Part shown: piece after piece, positions 22,872 to 24,408 of the stretch
Layout: every line of letters begins with the position of its first letter
Position numbering within the stretch: the stretch's first letter is position 1
Assembly: GCA_964593455.1 (NCBI GenBank)
Contig: CAZQHK010000053.1
Location: 1 to 24,408, forward strand
From: CAZQHK01 sp964593455
GTDB lineage: Bacteria > Muiribacteriota > CAYSPT01
Direction: 5' to 3'
DNA length: 24,408 nt
Program-made: the position numbers and the translations under genes
Notes under the pieces: generated by a model
Told to the model about the DNA's origin: nothing
Database searches by the model: none
The model's input: the letters and a program-made list of their open reading frames with translations, nothing else

Positions 22872-24263
22872 GGCAACAAATTGTTCGGTATCAACCGCAT
22901 TATCATTCTTAAGAATAATCGGCAGTAAAGACTCTGAGAAAACGTTGTGATGAAAGGCTGGAAATGATTTTATCTGGATACTAGAAATTGTTCCGTCTGT
23001 GGATTCATTATCCCTGAAAAAATTATATGAAAAAGAACTTTCGTTCTTCTCAGAATAAAAATAAAAAGCGCCGTAACCATTAGAAATGTTATTGGATATT
23101 ACATTGCCAATGACATTAGCAGTATCTGGATATGGAGTAGAAAAATATTCGTGCAACCATACGGAGAAATACATACCCCCACCACTAAAGGAAGAGGTAT
23201 TTTTAATAATGATGTTTTCTTGAATGATTACATCTCCAAATTCAACACAAATTCCACCACCAACACTTCCAGCTTCATTCTCCAATACTATATTTTTACT
23301 GAACTCGCACTGTCCTCCTTCACAAAAAAAACCACCACCTTTGCTTGACGCGTCATTAGCCATGATGATGTTATTTGAAATCGTATAGGTGCCACTGTTG
23401 ACACGAATCCCGGCACCATCTCTCGATGTGTTGTTTCTAATTATGTTGTTTTCAATGACTACGCTACTGTTGCTCTGAATACCTCCCCCATCGTCCGCAA
23501 TATTGCCAAATATATGATTATTACTGACAATACCGGTAGACTGGCCAGATAAGGCTATCCCCCCCCCATCGTCGAAAGTTTGGTTATAGCTAATTTCGTT
23601 ATAACAAATTGAGAACGTTCCACCTTCAATAGCGATGCCACCACCATTTTTTCCTCCAGCACCACCACCGTAAGTTGATTTAATGTTATTAGTTATCGTG
23701 CAGTCAATTATTTTCAATAAAGAAGTCAGGTTGTAGGCATCGATCCCCGAAGCTGTGCTATTCCGGATAATACAAGATTCAATAAACGGGTGAGCATTAT
23801 CCAGAATTATTGCTCCATTATGAAATATTTCCACCCCGCCACCATACTCTACAACGCAATACTTCAATATCGAACCATCTAAATAATCTTCATTTTCGTC
23901 ATATGTCGCCGCAACGATGCTATCGGAGAGATAGATGTGTCCCCAATCTCCTGGGCTGCGAATTGTCGCGTTCGACGTAAAGATTATCATGTCTTCTGAC
24001 GTGCCTTTGGCGATGAGTTCTCCGTTCACCTGGAGGATCCGATCAGTATCGAATCGAACTTCCACACCAGGATCGATGGTGAGCGTTACACCTTCGTTTA
24101 CCAGGATGTTTCCGGTCACGATGTAGGGGCTGTTGGCCAGAGTCCAGGTGGTGTCGGCGGTGATTAAACCGGAGATGTTGGTGACAGCCTGCACACAGGA
24201 TGGAGATAATAGCAAATACGTGACGATGGCAAAGACGATGTATGGCAGCGTGTGTCGGCGCAT
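22869..24263 (-). CDS. Giant secreted protein, N-terminal part: signal peptide and Pmp-like beta-helix, ending at an in-frame TAG
   Basis: 464 codons. Residues 1-26 form a signal peptide (MRRHTLPYIV, a hydrophobic core, cleavage after CVQA). Next is a capping region (TWTLANSPYIVTGNILVN, then LTIDPGVEVRF), then a right-handed parallel beta-helix whose coils of about 22 residues repeat GGGI or GGGM and NNII (e.g. DDGGGIALSG, SKGGGFFCEG, SVGGGICVEF, FSGGGMYFS), as in Chlamydia-type polymorphic outer-membrane repeats. I chose the ATG at 24263 because AAGGT lies seven bases upstream; the GTG at 24284 precedes that SD. After the TAG (22871-22869) the same frame continues NNWWGSSDES and IHDWFDDGSKSFVDYTPFLT, the usual end of such a helix, so this is the 5' part of the gene below, not a separate protein. 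Confidence 0.8.
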   Translation of the reverse strand: MRRHTLPYIVFAIVTYLLLSPSCVQAVTNISGLITADTTWTLANSPYIVTGNILVNEGVTLTIDPGVEVRFDTDRILQVNGELIAKGTSEDMIIFTSNATIRSPGDWGHIYLSDSIVAATYDENEDYLDGSILKYCVVEYGGGVEIFHNGAIILDNAHPFIESCIIRNSTASGIDAYNLTSLLKIIDCTITNNIKSTYGGGAGGKNGGGIAIEGGTFSICYNEISYNQTFDDGGGIALSGQSTGIVSNNHIFGNIADDGGGIQSNSSVVIENNIIRNNTSRDGAGIRVNSGTYTISNNIIMANDASSKGGGFFCEGGQCEFSKNIVLENEAGSVGGGICVEFGDVIIQENIIIKNTSSFSGGGMYFSVWLHEYFSTPYPDTANVIGNVISNNISNGYGAFYFYSEKNESSFSYNFFRDNESTDGTISSIQIKSFPAFHHNVFSESLLPIILKNDNAVDTEQFVA

Positions 24264-24337
24264 TGGTGATACCTTACCTGTCACATTTCGTTATTTCCAG
24301 CAGCACACAACAGTAGAATCTTGTTTCCGGCAACGTG

Positions 24338-24361
24338 TTTATGGCAATGTTTATGGCAATG
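24338..24361 (-). repeat. Tandem 12-bp repeat upstream of the giant gene
   Basis: Two perfect tandem copies of TTTATGGCAATG lie (as read on plus) about 75 bases upstream of the giant gene ATG, just beyond a related CAACGTG. Their one-turn spacing would suit an activator site or a slippage-prone promoter element. No confident -10/-35 pair is visible before the window ends. Confidence 0.4.
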
Positions 24362-24408
24362 AACTGTGTGGTATGTATTTACGTTATTTAATTACGCGCT
24401 TTATAAGT

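Noticed and set aside
1..24408. tRNA, rRNA or transposase genes
   Set aside because: I looked for tRNA-like cloverleaf ends, rRNA-conserved stretches and transposase motifs and found none I could support.

Overview
The window looks like a metagenome scaffold from an uncultured Gram-negative-type bacterium. Evidence: a run of exactly 100 N at 21555-21654, a very large secreted multidomain surface protein, SD-led compact operons, and roughly balanced base composition with AT-rich intergenic stretches. I cannot name a phylum from sequence alone. TAA, TGA and TAG all serve as stops, so the standard code applies by default.

Region 1 (1-3324) is accessory DNA. Two nucleotidyltransferase-based toxin-antitoxin modules lie side by side: a minus-strand wHTH-MNT/HEPN pair (417-1372) and a plus-strand AbiEi/AbiEii pair (1663-3167). 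Three same-orientation copies of an intergenic repeat (308-419, 1442-1598, 3169-3324) bracket them as R1-[HEPN/MNT]-R2-[AbiE]-R3. Each module has its own sigma70-like promoter with an operator-like inverted repeat. This is the most system-like arrangement in the window.

Region 2 (3325-5447) carries a cysteine glutathione peroxidase and a ZIP-family metal transporter, both on minus. The ZIP gene has a promoter and a 17-bp palindromic operator candidate. A GC-rich hairpin-containing block of unknown nature follows (5130-5330).

Region 3 (5448-11143) is a complete 2-oxoacid (most likely pyruvate) dehydrogenase operon: an 8-codon leader ORF, lplA-type lipoate ligase, E1 alpha, E1 beta, single-lipoyl-domain E2, and E3. 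The ligase would lipoylate E2 Lys43. The E3 coenzyme site departs from the NAD pattern.

Region 4 (11144-15313) holds a 59-aa acidic ORF, an Hsp20, a two-gene unit of unknown function (127-aa protein plus a DHH/DHHA1-like protein whose motif I sits at the C-terminus), a truncated arsR, and a full Acr3 arsenite efflux gene. The DHH gene end and the arsR remnant meet at what looks like a rearrangement junction.

Region 5 (15384-24263, minus) is one giant locus encoding a secreted mosaic protein of about 2,950 codons: signal peptide, Pmp-like beta-helix, FN3, FG-GAP propeller, (scaffold gap), Calx-beta, seven Ig-like repeats with TolB-like and LamG modules inserted, FN3, three PKD domains and a CFIATAAYGS C-terminal tail. 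The frame is broken by a single in-frame TAG inside a conserved NNWWG segment. Because of the N gap, continuity of the two sides is likely but not proven.
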